Shown: in pieces, positions 45,427 through 54,201 of the stretch | Layout of the letters: each line of letters begins with the position of its first letter | Position numbering within the stretch: position 1 is the first letter of the stretch | Assembly: GCA_020746835.1 (NCBI GenBank) | Contig: JAGPNK010000002.1 | Coordinates: 1,426,001-1,490,000 of the forward strand | Reading direction: 5' to 3' | Origin: Stachybotrys elegans | Lineage: Eukaryota; Ascomycota; Sordariomycetes; Hypocreales; Stachybotryaceae | DNA length: 64,000 nt | Translations under genes and position numbers: made by a program | The notes under the pieces: generated by a model | What the model was told of the DNA's origin: nothing | What the model saw: the letters and a program-made list of their open reading frames with translations, nothing else | Databases searched by the model: none

Positions 45427-46872
45427 ATGCAGGCTCGCATCCTCCTTCGTGAGGTCGGCGACCTTGACCAGCCGTCCTTTGCCCGCACCATCACCACCGA
45501 CCTCGTGCGCTCCTTTGCGCCCGCGCCCCACCATCGCTTCAATGGCGGCAGAGGCAGCAGCAGCGGCAGCAGCAGTATAGTAGATGAGGACAGGCCGCAC
45601 AGCCTGCGTGCTCATGGCCCTGGCGTCAGCGCCCTCGCCCTGGAGAAGTTTGACGGCCGCCTGCTGCTCTCGGGCGGCGCCGACGGCTCCATCAAGATCT
45701 GGGACCTGGAGAGCTGCGTGAACCCGCACGCCGCGCACACCTTTACGCCCGTGGCTACGATTGCGCGGTCCAGTGAGACGTCTACGGCGGGCCACAGCCA
45801 CGGCATCACGCACCTCGACTTCTTCCCCTTTGACCCTGACGCTTTCCTGTCGAGCGCCTACGATAAGACGCTGAAGCTGTGGTCTACCGAGAGGGCCGCC
45901 CTGTCCGCCGAGTTTGACCTGAATGCAACGATATACTCACACTCGACGAGCCAGATCGCGGATCATCTGATCGTGGCCTGCGCCACGCAGCACTCCCATG
46001 TGCGGTTGGTAGACCTCAAGTCCGGCTCGGCCATCCAGGCCCTCGTCGCCCACGGCGGCCCCGTCCTATCCACGGCTTGGAGCCCCCGGCATGAGTACGT
46101 GCTGGCGAGCGGCCACGCCGACGGCAAGGTGAGGATATGGGACATACGGCGCGCCGGCGGCGTCATTGCCCAGCTCGACCAGGAGGACTCCTTGGGTGTG
46201 GTGCACCGTTTCCGGCATGCTGTCGCGTCACGTACCGATCTGAGCAACGTTTCGCATTTCCGGAACTCGGCCCAGGCCCACGACGATGCCGTCAATGGCC
46301 TGGGATGGACCGACGATGGCCGGTATATCGTCTCTGCAGGCCACGATCGCCGCATTCGTGTCTGGGACGCCGACACGGGCGCCAACACCCTGGCCAGCTT
46401 CGGCGCTCTCGTGCAGAATAGCCACGTCAAGACTGTCAACTTTCTGCTGACGCCATCCAACCTCTCAGAAGACCGAGAAATCATCTTTTGGCCCAACGAC
46501 CAGGAGATTCTTGCCTTCAACCTCCACGACGGCAAGCTGATCAACCGCCTCCGAAGCCCAGGCACGGCGAACCCCGTGGGGCCGCGGGGCTCGACCATGG
46601 GAAGCAATCGCATAACGGACATTGTCTGGCGCGGCTCTGGCGGCAGCGGTCGCCAGATGGGCGCGGTCATGGGCGGGGGGAACTCATCGGGGGCTATCTA
46701 CAGCGCTCACCTGGATGGGCAGATCCGGGCGTGGATGCCCCATCTACCAGGCCCTGATGATGTTGACGAGAACGAGGAGTTGAATGAGGATGAGGAGGCG
46801 AGGAGGAAGAAGCGCAAGGCGGTAGACGATGCGTACAAGAGCTTGATGGGCAAGCAGGTTACCTTTATATAA
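45427..46872 (+). CDS. RAD28: CSA / ERCC8 / Rad28-type WD40 repair protein
   Basis: Intronless, 481 residues. CSA (ERCC8) is the substrate receptor of a CUL4-DDB1 ubiquitin ligase in transcription-coupled nucleotide excision repair; Rad28 is the yeast relative. The N-terminal MQARILLREVGDL and FARTITTDLVRSF segment (1-31) resembles the DDB1-binding helix region of the family. WD40 blades follow: LLLSGGADGSIKIWDL, FLSSAYDKTLKLWS, VLASGHADGKVRIWDI, IVSAGHDRRIRVWD, plus a degenerate C-terminal blade (AIYSAHLDGQIRAWMP). A Ser/Gly-rich insert lies at 41-52. The tail (about 440-481) is acidic then basic (EEARRKKRKAVDDAYK). Start choice: ATG 45427 is in frame with the conserved N-terminus. It converges on ATG5 with about 400 bp between stops. 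Confidence 0.9.
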   Translation: MQARILLREVGDLDQPSFARTITTDLVRSFAPAPHHRFNGGRGSSSGSSSIVDEDRPHSLRAHGPGVSALALEKFDGRLLLSGGADGSIKIWDLESCVNPHAAHTFTPVATIARSSETSTAGHSHGITHLDFFPFDPDAFLSSAYDKTLKLWSTERAALSAEFDLNATIYSHSTSQIADHLIVACATQHSHVRLVDLKSGSAIQALVAHGGPVLSTAWSPRHEYVLASGHADGKVRIWDIRRAGGVIAQLDQEDSLGVVHRFRHAVASRTDLSNVSHFRNSAQAHDDAVNGLGWTDDGRYIVSAGHDRRIRVWDADTGANTLASFGALVQNSHVKTVNFLLTPSNLSEDREIIFWPNDQEILAFNLHDGKLINRLRSPGTANPVGPRGSTMGSNRITDIVWRGSGGSGRQMGAVMGGGNSSGAIYSAHLDGQIRAWMPHLPGPDDVDENEELNEDEEARRKKRKAVDDAYKSLMGKQVTFI

Positions 46873-47274
46873 TGGTAACTAGTCGTTTCAACATACTTGG
46901 TTCAGATGTTGAATTCTTTCAACCTATGAGTTTCAACCTATGAGACGCGAAGCCTATGACTGCCGCTGATAAAGGCCTTGAGCCCTAGCTGTGGAAGGTC
47001 AGGATCAGGGCTATCAACAAGTCCACAATACCATTAGAAGGCACATTTCTAAAGACCTCAAGCCAATCGTATTGCCAGCGCTGAGCTCTCGACCAGTTGG
47101 CTTTTTATGCCAGCATTTAATTCATAACCAGAAGCCGATTAATAAAGCTCAATCTAGAAGGCACCAAATACTTCAATAAGAACATTCCAGCTTCGCTTAA
47201 TGATGTACATAGTTTTACCAAGATCATGTGATTGTAACAGCCATCCAACGCCGCTTGCCGTGTATCATTCAACG
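46873..47274. other. Intergenic, convergent 3' ends of RAD28 and ATG5
   Basis: 402 bp, AT-rich, no gene. It contains a perfect tandem duplication of the 14-mer TTTCAACCTATGAG (46917-46930 and 46931-46944). Confidence 0.6.
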
Positions 47275-48069
47275 CTATACCGTGACAACAAGGCAAATCC
47301 AACCGTCAGGATACGATGCGTCCCTCATCACTTCCGCCAGCGGGGCCTCAAAGGGAACCGGAACACCGTGAAGCAGCACGTTGGCCAGGACAGGATCGCG
47401 GCTGCTGGGGAAGAGCGCCGGCATGAGCGTCTTGAGGGCCTGGCCCAGAAGCTTGGGCTTACGGTCTGGGCTCATGGGCGCGACGAGCGATTGGACGACT
47501 CGGAAGGAGCCTGCCTCGGAGCCGGAGGAGCCGGATGGGATGTAGATGCGCAGGGGGACGTGCTTGAGGGCGGTTGGTGCGTTGAGGAGGCGTGTGTTGA
47601 TGCGTGAGAAGGCAGCGTAGTCGTTGTCGATGATGGAGTTCCATAGCTGCGTGGTGTGCTCCTTGGACATTTTCATGATTTGATTAGCATTTCCATTTCT
47701 CACGAAATCAGCCTAACACATTAGTATTATGTCTAATTCCATCGAGAGACTGTCATGTACCTCCTTGGCGCTGTTTAGAAACGTATCAGCAATGTCCCAC
47801 CCGACGCCATTATTAACGGTCAGTCGCCACGGGAAGCTCGGCTGATAGAGATCAACAAGCAGGCCGACGAGGAGATTCCGAAGCTGAATCTCCTCGAAGT
47901 GGAAGCTGGAGCACGGCGCGTTGAAGAAGGCCGACAGGCGGGGCAGAAGCAGGGCGAGATAGCTGAAGCGGGGGATGCTCGTGATAAACGGCGTCTGAGG
48001 GGAGGAGGCGTGCGTGATGTGAAGTGGGATGCGGGCGTTCCACAGAGTCTGCGGGATGTTGTTTGACAT
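47275..48069 (-). CDS. ATG5: Autophagy protein Atg5
   Basis: Two exons on the minus strand: 47761-48069 and 47275-47712 (248 residues; 48-bp phase-0 intron, GTACAT...TAG with a perfect TACTAAT branch site). Atg5 is covalently joined to Atg12 and, with Atg16, acts as the E3-like factor that lipidates Atg8 on the growing autophagosome. Family segments are clear: TLWNARIPLHITHASS, TPFITSIPRFSYLALLLPRL, PCSSFHFEEIQLRNL, VGLLVDLYQPSFPWRLTV (UblA), the helical linker KEADFVRNGNANQIMKMSKE and HTTQLWNSIIDNDY, and UblB with VPLRIYIPSG ending in YPDGWICLVVTV. I did not assign the Atg12 acceptor lysine. Length is a little short compared with yeast (294) but usual for Sordariomycetes. The start is the only ATG before the conserved N-terminus. 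Confidence 0.95.
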
Positions 48070-48611
48070 TATGGCGGTATCATGATGAGCCTGGAAGATG
48101 AACTCAGTTTATGGTTTGATAGTAGTACAGCGGTAGATGTGATCGGGAGTACTGGACGGTATAGGGTAGGTGGTTAGCATCCAAGCGGGGCAGGCATGCA
48201 TACTGCTGATCACTTGCAGCAGAGGTTCAACGACAGGTGGGTTAGACAAACAAATCTGTATCACAAGGGCATTGTTAGCAAGTAGACATCAAATTATTAG
48301 ATTGACGTTGCATATGAAAGATCGCTTTGAATAGTTACAGTCCACCCAGGGCGTGTAGTCACAGACCTGACTCAAACCACCCCAAGCATGATAAGAAACG
48401 GCAAGACTATGATTGCTGGTGCAAAAGCCGCTTTAGACACGGCATGGCGAGAGACTGGATATTTCCTCACAGAAGGGCTAGACATGTTTGGAGCATGTAT
48501 AATATGCTGAAAGGGTTGCCCCGTTGTTTATTGTGTTCACAGACACTACTTTTTGGTGACACTGACCAACGTCTGCCATCCCTAGATTCCGACGTATATG
48601 AATGATCCCTA
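48070..48611. other. Intergenic, ATG5 promoter and secreted-protein gene 3' end
   Basis: 542 bp between two minus-strand genes. It should hold the ATG5 promoter (near 48070-48300, AT-rich) and the 3' UTR of the downstream secreted-protein gene. No other feature seen. Confidence 0.5.
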
Positions 48612-49094
48612 TTAGCATTTGCCTAGGAAACCATAAGCCTCCAGCTGCACAGTCTTGCAACCCGTCTTGGTTGACCCAGTTCCCCATATCTGGTTTCCTC
48701 GGCCGCTGGACGGGCAGGCCAGCCAGGAGGTGCGCCCTCCGTTGGCCAGCAGTCGCGAAGCACCGCTCGACTCCAGTGTCCACACATCAAGTGAAGGAGT
48801 AGGGTCCTGACAGACAAACTCCTTCTCGGGTCGCAGATAGCAGGCGCTGTTCCAGGGGTCGCGCAGAATATGGCGACCATCTTTAAGATTCATGCAGTAC
48901 CAACTCTCCACGGTGTTGTCACTGCGGCCGCCGACATATAGGCTTCCAAGGGATATCTCTTGCAGAATCGTCGTGCCGGTGGCACGCTCTCGCAGCCCGA
49001 AGCAACATGACCCGTCGAAGACTGGCCTGGGGTCGCGAGGGACGACCAAAGCAGAGGCGGCGGCCAGATAAGTGAAGAAGGTAGGCAGAAGCAT
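48612..49094 (-). CDS. Small secreted cysteine-rich protein, unknown function
   Basis: Intronless, 160 residues from ATG 49094; a longer frame to 49232 adds 46 residues without signal-peptide character ahead of it. The N-terminus (MLLPTFFTYLAAASALVVPR) has a hydrophobic core and small residues at about 13-15, a standard secretion signal. The mature part has eight cysteines (30, 31, 67, 85, 95, 127, 146, 160), an even number fit for four disulfides, and the last residue of the protein is a Cys. No membrane span, GPI signal or known domain was recognised. Aromatic and Gly-rich stretches alternate with polar ones (GSLYVGG, WYCMN, WLACPSSG). Small size, secretion and cysteines match the general profile of fungal effector-like or extracellular proteins; that is a class description, not a function. 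It is divergent from the ADGF gene at 50167. Confidence 0.75.
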   Translation of the reverse strand: MLLPTFFTYLAAASALVVPRDPRPVFDGSCCFGLRERATGTTILQEISLGSLYVGGRSDNTVESWYCMNLKDGRHILRDPWNSACYLRPEKEFVCQDPTPSLDVWTLESSGASRLLANGGRTSWLACPSSGRGNQIWGTGSTKTGCKTVQLEAYGFLGKC

Positions 49095-50166
49095 GGTGTT
49101 GATGGTATGAGGAGATTGATAACCAGCTGACGATGGTGTTTGTTGAACTCGAGAGTGTTTAGAGCCTGCGAGTGATCGATTTGTCATTTCAGGAGTTGCT
49201 ACGCCATTATATACTTCGCCTGTGACCATCATGTGCGTGACCAGGCAAGTGTGACAGTTGGTTCTTTTACATGATGCCGTGCGGTGAACGAACCAACGAC
49301 TGCGACATTATCATGGTGGAATAGCTCGCCCCTGTTGCACGGTATACTAGCCATCAAGTGCGCAAGGGCTCCTAGGTGATGCTGCATTCTGGTTGGCTGA
49401 CGTTTAGAGACGTGGTGATTCAACGACGATCACATGTGCTCCGACATGGCAGATTGCGGGACATCAGATGAAGCTATCTGTCATCCTTGCTTGTTAGCTG
49501 TTCAAGAGGAAGATGTCGTTGGTGATGGCATGGGCGCGTAAGCGCTGTGCATGGACTCGACCAGTGATGACTGGTGATGGGATCTGCAGGTGACGGGGCG
49601 TCCCCAGCAGAGCCATGCTCGATTGGCTAACCTCGCATGAGGGGCTGTATCCGCCCTTTGGGCCGTTGGGCCATTGGGCCTTTCGGTCATTGGGCCTTTG
49701 GGAGCATCGTTTCGGGACCAACCATGGACACATCTGCCGACATGCTGCGAGCTCAAGATCGGGGGCGTTGTATGCAGCCACGACAAGCTGCAAAGAGGAG
49801 CTGTGATGATGGTTGGACGGATCTCGCTGTTCCAAAGTTCCAAAGTTCCAATTCACGTCTTTGAACTTCCACTTTCCCACTTGGTAGAGACGTCACGTGA
49901 GATAATCGTCGACGCTTAGTAAATGGAGCCGAATCAGGTAAGGATTACCCCCAACTCGTCACTGTCATCTGTAGCCCATTTCGTCCACTGTGATCCTCCT
50001 CTCCTTCCTCACGCATCATCTTGACAGACTTTGCCTGTCATACACATGCATCCTTGGTGGCCGACGGATCCTTTGCATTGATTCTGCCTTGCCAACACGT
50101 CAGTCTAGGCCTGCTTAATTGCACCCCTCTGCTGCTATAGAGTACTTGGAGTAGTTTCGTCCCGGC
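49095..50166. promoter_or_regulatory. Divergent intergenic region, secreted protein / ADGF
   Basis: 1072 bp between start codons. It contains a cluster of TTGGGCC units (49657-49702: TTTGGGCC, TTGGGCC, TTGGGCC, TTGGGCC) and, at 49829-49850, a tandem of TTCCAAAG (GTTCCAAAGTTCCAAAG then TTCCAA). Both look like arrayed binding sites. No gene was supported; open frames on both strands over the arrays are repeat artefacts. Confidence 0.5.
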
Positions 50167-51903
50167 ATGGCGATGCCGAACGATGTCTGGGAGGAAATCT
50201 CCCAGGATATCCCGCAGACGTCGGATCCTTTCATACAACAATACCTCTCTGGTCGGTCTAGTCTCATCGACCAGGAAAGGACGTCGAGGTCCGATGCCTC
50301 ATTCCGCACTGCCCTCTCGCCTATAGCGAAGCGGGCATGTGCCATCGTGGACCGCATCCGTGCCGATGAGCTCGCCACTATCTGGACCCCCCAGGTTGAA
50401 GAGGACATGGCCATTGCCACCAACCAGCCCGTGTTTCCCGGTATGATGTTCATGCTCAGCAAAGACCGCATGGAGAGCACCAAGCTCTGGCGGATTGTCC
50501 GCCGTATGCCCAAGGGTTCTCTTCTGCACGCCCACACGGATGCCATGGTGAGCTTCGACTTCATCCTAGAGGAACTCATCAACGCGCCAGGCATGCACAT
50601 GTCCAGTGACCGCTGCCTCACTTCGCCTGAAGCCATGGAGAATGCCGCTCTAAACTTTCGCTATCGAGCAAAGGACCGGACTGAGGGTTCAGTATGGGAA
50701 GAGGGATACGAGCCGTCAACCTTCCTCAAGCTCACAAATGTCGCCGATCAATTTCCAGGTGGGAGATCAGCGTTCCTTGCCTGGCTCAAGAGTCGGCTCG
50801 TCTTGTCCCAGCAGGACAGCCACCAGCAGCATCACGGCATAGATTCCATCTGGCTTAAGTTTATCAAGTGCTTCCAGGTCGCTGACACCATCATGCACTA
50901 TGAGCCCATATTCAGGTCCTTCCTGCGACGTTTGATGAGTGATCTCAAGGCAGATGGGGTCAACTATGCCGAGCTTCGCTTCAGCTGGGGCCTCAACTAC
51001 TGCCGTGATCAACAAGAGGAGCCCGAGAGTGATTACGACCACATATTCCAGGTGCTCGAAGAGGAGGTTGCCCGCTTCAAGGCAACAAAAGAAGGCCAAG
51101 GTTTCTGGGGCCTTCGAGTCATCTGGACCTCGCTCAGGAGCTTGCCCACGCGGTCCATCATCGAAAATATGGACCACTGCATCACCAGCAAGATGGCCTA
51201 CCCGCACCTTATTGCCGGTTACGACTTGGTGGGACCTGAAGACTTTGGCCGTCCTCTCGCCGACCTACTGCCCGAGCTATTCTGGTTCCGTAAGCAGTGT
51301 GCTCAAGAAGGCGTCAACATCCCCTTTTTCTTCCATGCGGGTGAGACTCTCGGGGATGGCACCGAGACCGACTCCAACCTTTTTGATGCCATCCTTTTGG
51401 GAACAAGGCGTATCGGTCACGGGTACAGTCTCTACAAACACCCCCTACTCATCGACATGATCAAGGAGAAGCGCATTCTCATTGAATCCTGCCCCATATC
51501 CAACGAGGTGCTTCGTCTGTGCGGCTCCGTCTTAGCTCATCCCCTTCCCGCCCTCATTGCAAGGGGGGTGGCGTGCAGCCTTTGCAACGACGATCCCGCC
51601 ATGCTAGGACAGGACACTCCAGGTATGTCTCACGACTTCTGGCAGGCCCTCCAGGGCTGGGAGAACCTGGGACTGGCTGGCTTGGGGAGTCTTGCCGAGA
51701 ATTCCATCAGGTACTCAGCCTTTGAGGACGAAACTCAGGCAGAGTGGCTCAGCGGAATCCGGGAGGCGAGCCTGGGCAAAGGCATCAAGGCGCAGAGGCT
51801 TAAGGAGTGGCAGGTAGAATGGGAGAACTTTTGTCTCTGGATCCTGACGGAGTTTGGAGATGAAGAGGATCGCCAGCCTCAAGAGGGAGAAGCAACGCCA
51901 TGA
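50167..51903 (+). CDS. CECR1/ADGF-type adenosine deaminase
   Basis: Intronless, 578 residues. This is a metal-dependent deaminase of the amidohydrolase superfamily, closest to the adenosine-deaminase-related growth factor branch. Zinc-site and catalytic residues are all visible: H121 and H123 (LLHAHTDA), H390 with catalytic E393 (FFFHAGET), H418 (RIGHGYSL) and the metal-binding Asp pair D475-D476 (CNDDPAML); CPISNEVL (442-449) is another family motif. The ADGF-like N-terminal region (about 1-110) and an insert at 175-225 separate it from classical adenosine deaminases (about 350 residues). Animal ADGFs are secreted, but no signal peptide is visible here, so a cytosolic role in purine salvage or an unconventional route must be left open. 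The substrate could be adenosine or a related nucleoside. The start is the first ATG; a second ATG two codons on is equivalent. Confidence 0.9.
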   Translation: MAMPNDVWEEISQDIPQTSDPFIQQYLSGRSSLIDQERTSRSDASFRTALSPIAKRACAIVDRIRADELATIWTPQVEEDMAIATNQPVFPGMMFMLSKDRMESTKLWRIVRRMPKGSLLHAHTDAMVSFDFILEELINAPGMHMSSDRCLTSPEAMENAALNFRYRAKDRTEGSVWEEGYEPSTFLKLTNVADQFPGGRSAFLAWLKSRLVLSQQDSHQQHHGIDSIWLKFIKCFQVADTIMHYEPIFRSFLRRLMSDLKADGVNYAELRFSWGLNYCRDQQEEPESDYDHIFQVLEEEVARFKATKEGQGFWGLRVIWTSLRSLPTRSIIENMDHCITSKMAYPHLIAGYDLVGPEDFGRPLADLLPELFWFRKQCAQEGVNIPFFFHAGETLGDGTETDSNLFDAILLGTRRIGHGYSLYKHPLLIDMIKEKRILIESCPISNEVLRLCGSVLAHPLPALIARGVACSLCNDDPAMLGQDTPGMSHDFWQALQGWENLGLAGLGSLAENSIRYSAFEDETQAEWLSGIREASLGKGIKAQRLKEWQVEWENFCLWILTEFGDEEDRQPQEGEATP

Positions 51904-53178
51904 GTGCTTCGCCACGGCAAAGCAATAGTCTGAGCGAGACAAATAAGGAAAAAAGAAGACGGGGAAGAAGGAAAAAACAAAAACAGATAAGGCGTACTTA
52001 CTCAACAAAGCTCGTCGTCACTGCAAGCAATCTTGTACAACACCAAAGTGAACAGTCTTACTAGGACACCTGGTTTCAACACTGCCTGGCGGGCGTCGAG
52101 TTACCCACGGATGGGGGCCGAAGTAAATAGATCGGTCGTCATGGGGGCGGACGATGCTGTCGCCGCCGACCCTGCATTCTACGAGGCACTGCAAACTTCG
52201 AATAGAAACATCAAACCTGTAAAGACGAGAGTGGGCTTGGGTGAAACATTGCAAAATAGTAACCCGCCTTTCGGACATGTGGCGCAGAGCACGGTTCAAG
52301 GCGAGGAGAATGCCTCGCCCCCTAAATCGCCCAGGAACCAGATCTATAATACCCAGAAACGGCCCCCAACTCCGACTCGCCCGCTCCTCCCTCTCCCTCC
52401 CCATGAGTCGCGGCCGCCCGCCGCCCAGTATCCCTCGCCCGAGAAACGCCTCGTCTAGCGCTCACCTGGGAAAAGCGCGGATCTCGGCTCTGCCCTGGCT
52501 GCTGGTACGCCAGGGAAGCGCGGCGAGGCGATGATAGTAGGCAATGGCCCGGGGGAGGCTTCGCACGCGGAAGGAGTTCCAGGTGGGCTCCGATCCTTCG
52601 CCCGGAGATGCCAAGAGCCCGTATCGCATCCCCGCAAGCCAGAGGGGAGGGAGCAAGCGCACCTTGATGAAATCTCTCCGGGGTTTGACAGGGCAGCGCA
52701 GGCCACCCAGTGCCAGGAGCCCGGGCTTCCGCATATGGATCAATGTTTCGAAGCAAGATTCCAACATCAGACGAGAGACTGAGTACGGAGTACGGAGTAC
52801 GGAGTACGTGGCTGACATTTTGGGATGACGGGTTGCCCAACTTGGATTATCGTGTTATCGGTTACCCGACATGTACAACCATACTACTTGTCCGTCTCAG
52901 GTAGTATCGCAAATGGATACCGGTGGATGCAAGTCGGTTTGACAGCACGGAGCCGGTATCCCTGCTGTTGCAAGGATTCAGCAAGCAAATGCATCGGCAC
53001 ATTCAGGTGAAAGCAAGGCAACGTCAGTAACAAAAATTGCATTCTATAGAACAAGTGGTATGTTAAAACAGCAAAACATGGCGAGCCACTTCGGGTCAAA
53101 GGCTGTGCCCACGATATATCCCTGTCGCCTCCGGCCTAGCCCTGCTGGCCAATCCTTCAGTACTGCAATCCATCTAAA
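51904..53178. other. Intergenic, ADGF 3' end to NmrA-like gene 3' end
   Basis: About 1.27 kb between convergent genes. No protein gene supported, though GC-rich open frames cross 52030-52840 on both strands. A (CGGAGTA)n tract sits at 52785-52807. Confidence 0.5.
52785..52807. repeat. (CGGAGTA)n microsatellite
   Basis: Three full 7-bp units with partial ends (GTACGGAGTACGGAGTACGG). The GGAGTA word is frequent in filamentous ascomycete intergenic DNA. Confidence 0.75.
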
Positions 53179-54201
53179 CTAAGGGTTCAGTTGAAGCCAC
53201 TCGCGGAAGGATGTAAATCGAAACCTATTGCCAAGGCGGTTGTTGAGAGAGGCAGTGCTAAAGTCGTAACGCCCGTCAGCTGTCGCCTTGAGTCGTTGCA
53301 GGTATGCCATGGTCTCTGTGTCGCCATAGTGAGCAAAGTGATCAATGTTGGTTTGGAGATCAGCATGGCTGTAATCATGGCGATCATATTGTTCTGCACC
53401 ATGTTAGTCTAACCCAGATACCGAAATCATCAACTTACGGCCAGAGGCCCGGCTGCAAAGGGCCACCAAGTCCCGGAGGGACCGTCTGTCTCCGCGCACA
53501 CTCCACTCGCGAGGCCAGGTGTGAGGATCCAAAGCCACGGCGGCCGTAACAGCGCGAGCTAGGTCATGAGCAGACGTAAGACAGATGTGTACAAGGTGGC
53601 CAGCAGAGTTCGTGTCTGTAATGCTAGCCGTGTTGTTGTTTCTGTTGATGAGATAGTCTCCGGCATTTGGGACCCCGCTGCCGTAGCCCATCTCATAGTA
53701 GCCGAGTCCATAGCGGCTGAATCTCTCCATGAATATGCCACAGGAGAAGACGGTGTATTTCATTGTTGCGCTCCACTGGCCCAGACGTGCTCGGGCTTGC
53801 GCACTTCCGCGATCCAGGGGATCGTTACGTTGAGGTCGGTGACTCAGGGTGCCTTCGAACTCGGATGGAACGAAGAACCGTACGCCGCTGGCTCCAGCTG
53901 CGTCGATCAAGGATATCTGTTCACTTCCTGATATGGTTGATATGACGAGATCAATGCCCTGTAGGTGAAACATCAAATTCTCGTAGTCCGAATAGTCAAC
54001 CTGGAAGGCCCCGATATCTTCGGAAGCATACTCCTGCCTCACCTAGTTTGATACTTCAGCGCAGGAAGAGAAGGAGAGTGATGAGAGTGGCATACCGATC
54101 TTGAAAGAACAATGACATTGTATGCATTATCCGCCTGCGCAAGCTCCATAGCAAGAAGACGACCGAGACCGCCTCCACCAGCAACTGCTATGCGCATCAT
54201 G
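53179..54201 (-). pseudogene. NmrA-like / isoflavone-reductase-type gene with frameshift in exon 1
   Basis: Three exons on the minus strand: 54096-54201, 53439-54042, 53179-53393 (introns of 53 and 45 bp with good GT...AG signals). It would encode a Rossmann-fold NAD(P)-binding protein of about 308 residues. The N-terminus shows the glycine motif (AVAGGGGLGRLLAMEL), then LQGIDLVISTISG, FFVPSEFEGT and the C-terminal FREWLQLNP. Exons 2 and 3 are open and joined in phase. In exon 1 the frame from the start codon fails after ELAQADNAY: the conserved NVIVLSRS lies two bases further on, because of an extra dinucleotide at 54120-54121 within a TACACA run. Read straight, translation ends at a TGA at the exon 1/2 junction after 36 residues. 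Causes could be a real loss-of-function allele, an assembly or sequencing error, or a downstream start. Members of the family act as reductases or redox sensors; substrate unknown. Confidence 0.75.

Noticed and set aside
49095..49232. Longer start for the secreted protein at 49232
   Set aside because: It would bury the signal peptide behind 46 polar residues; the ATG at 49094 gives a standard secretion signal.
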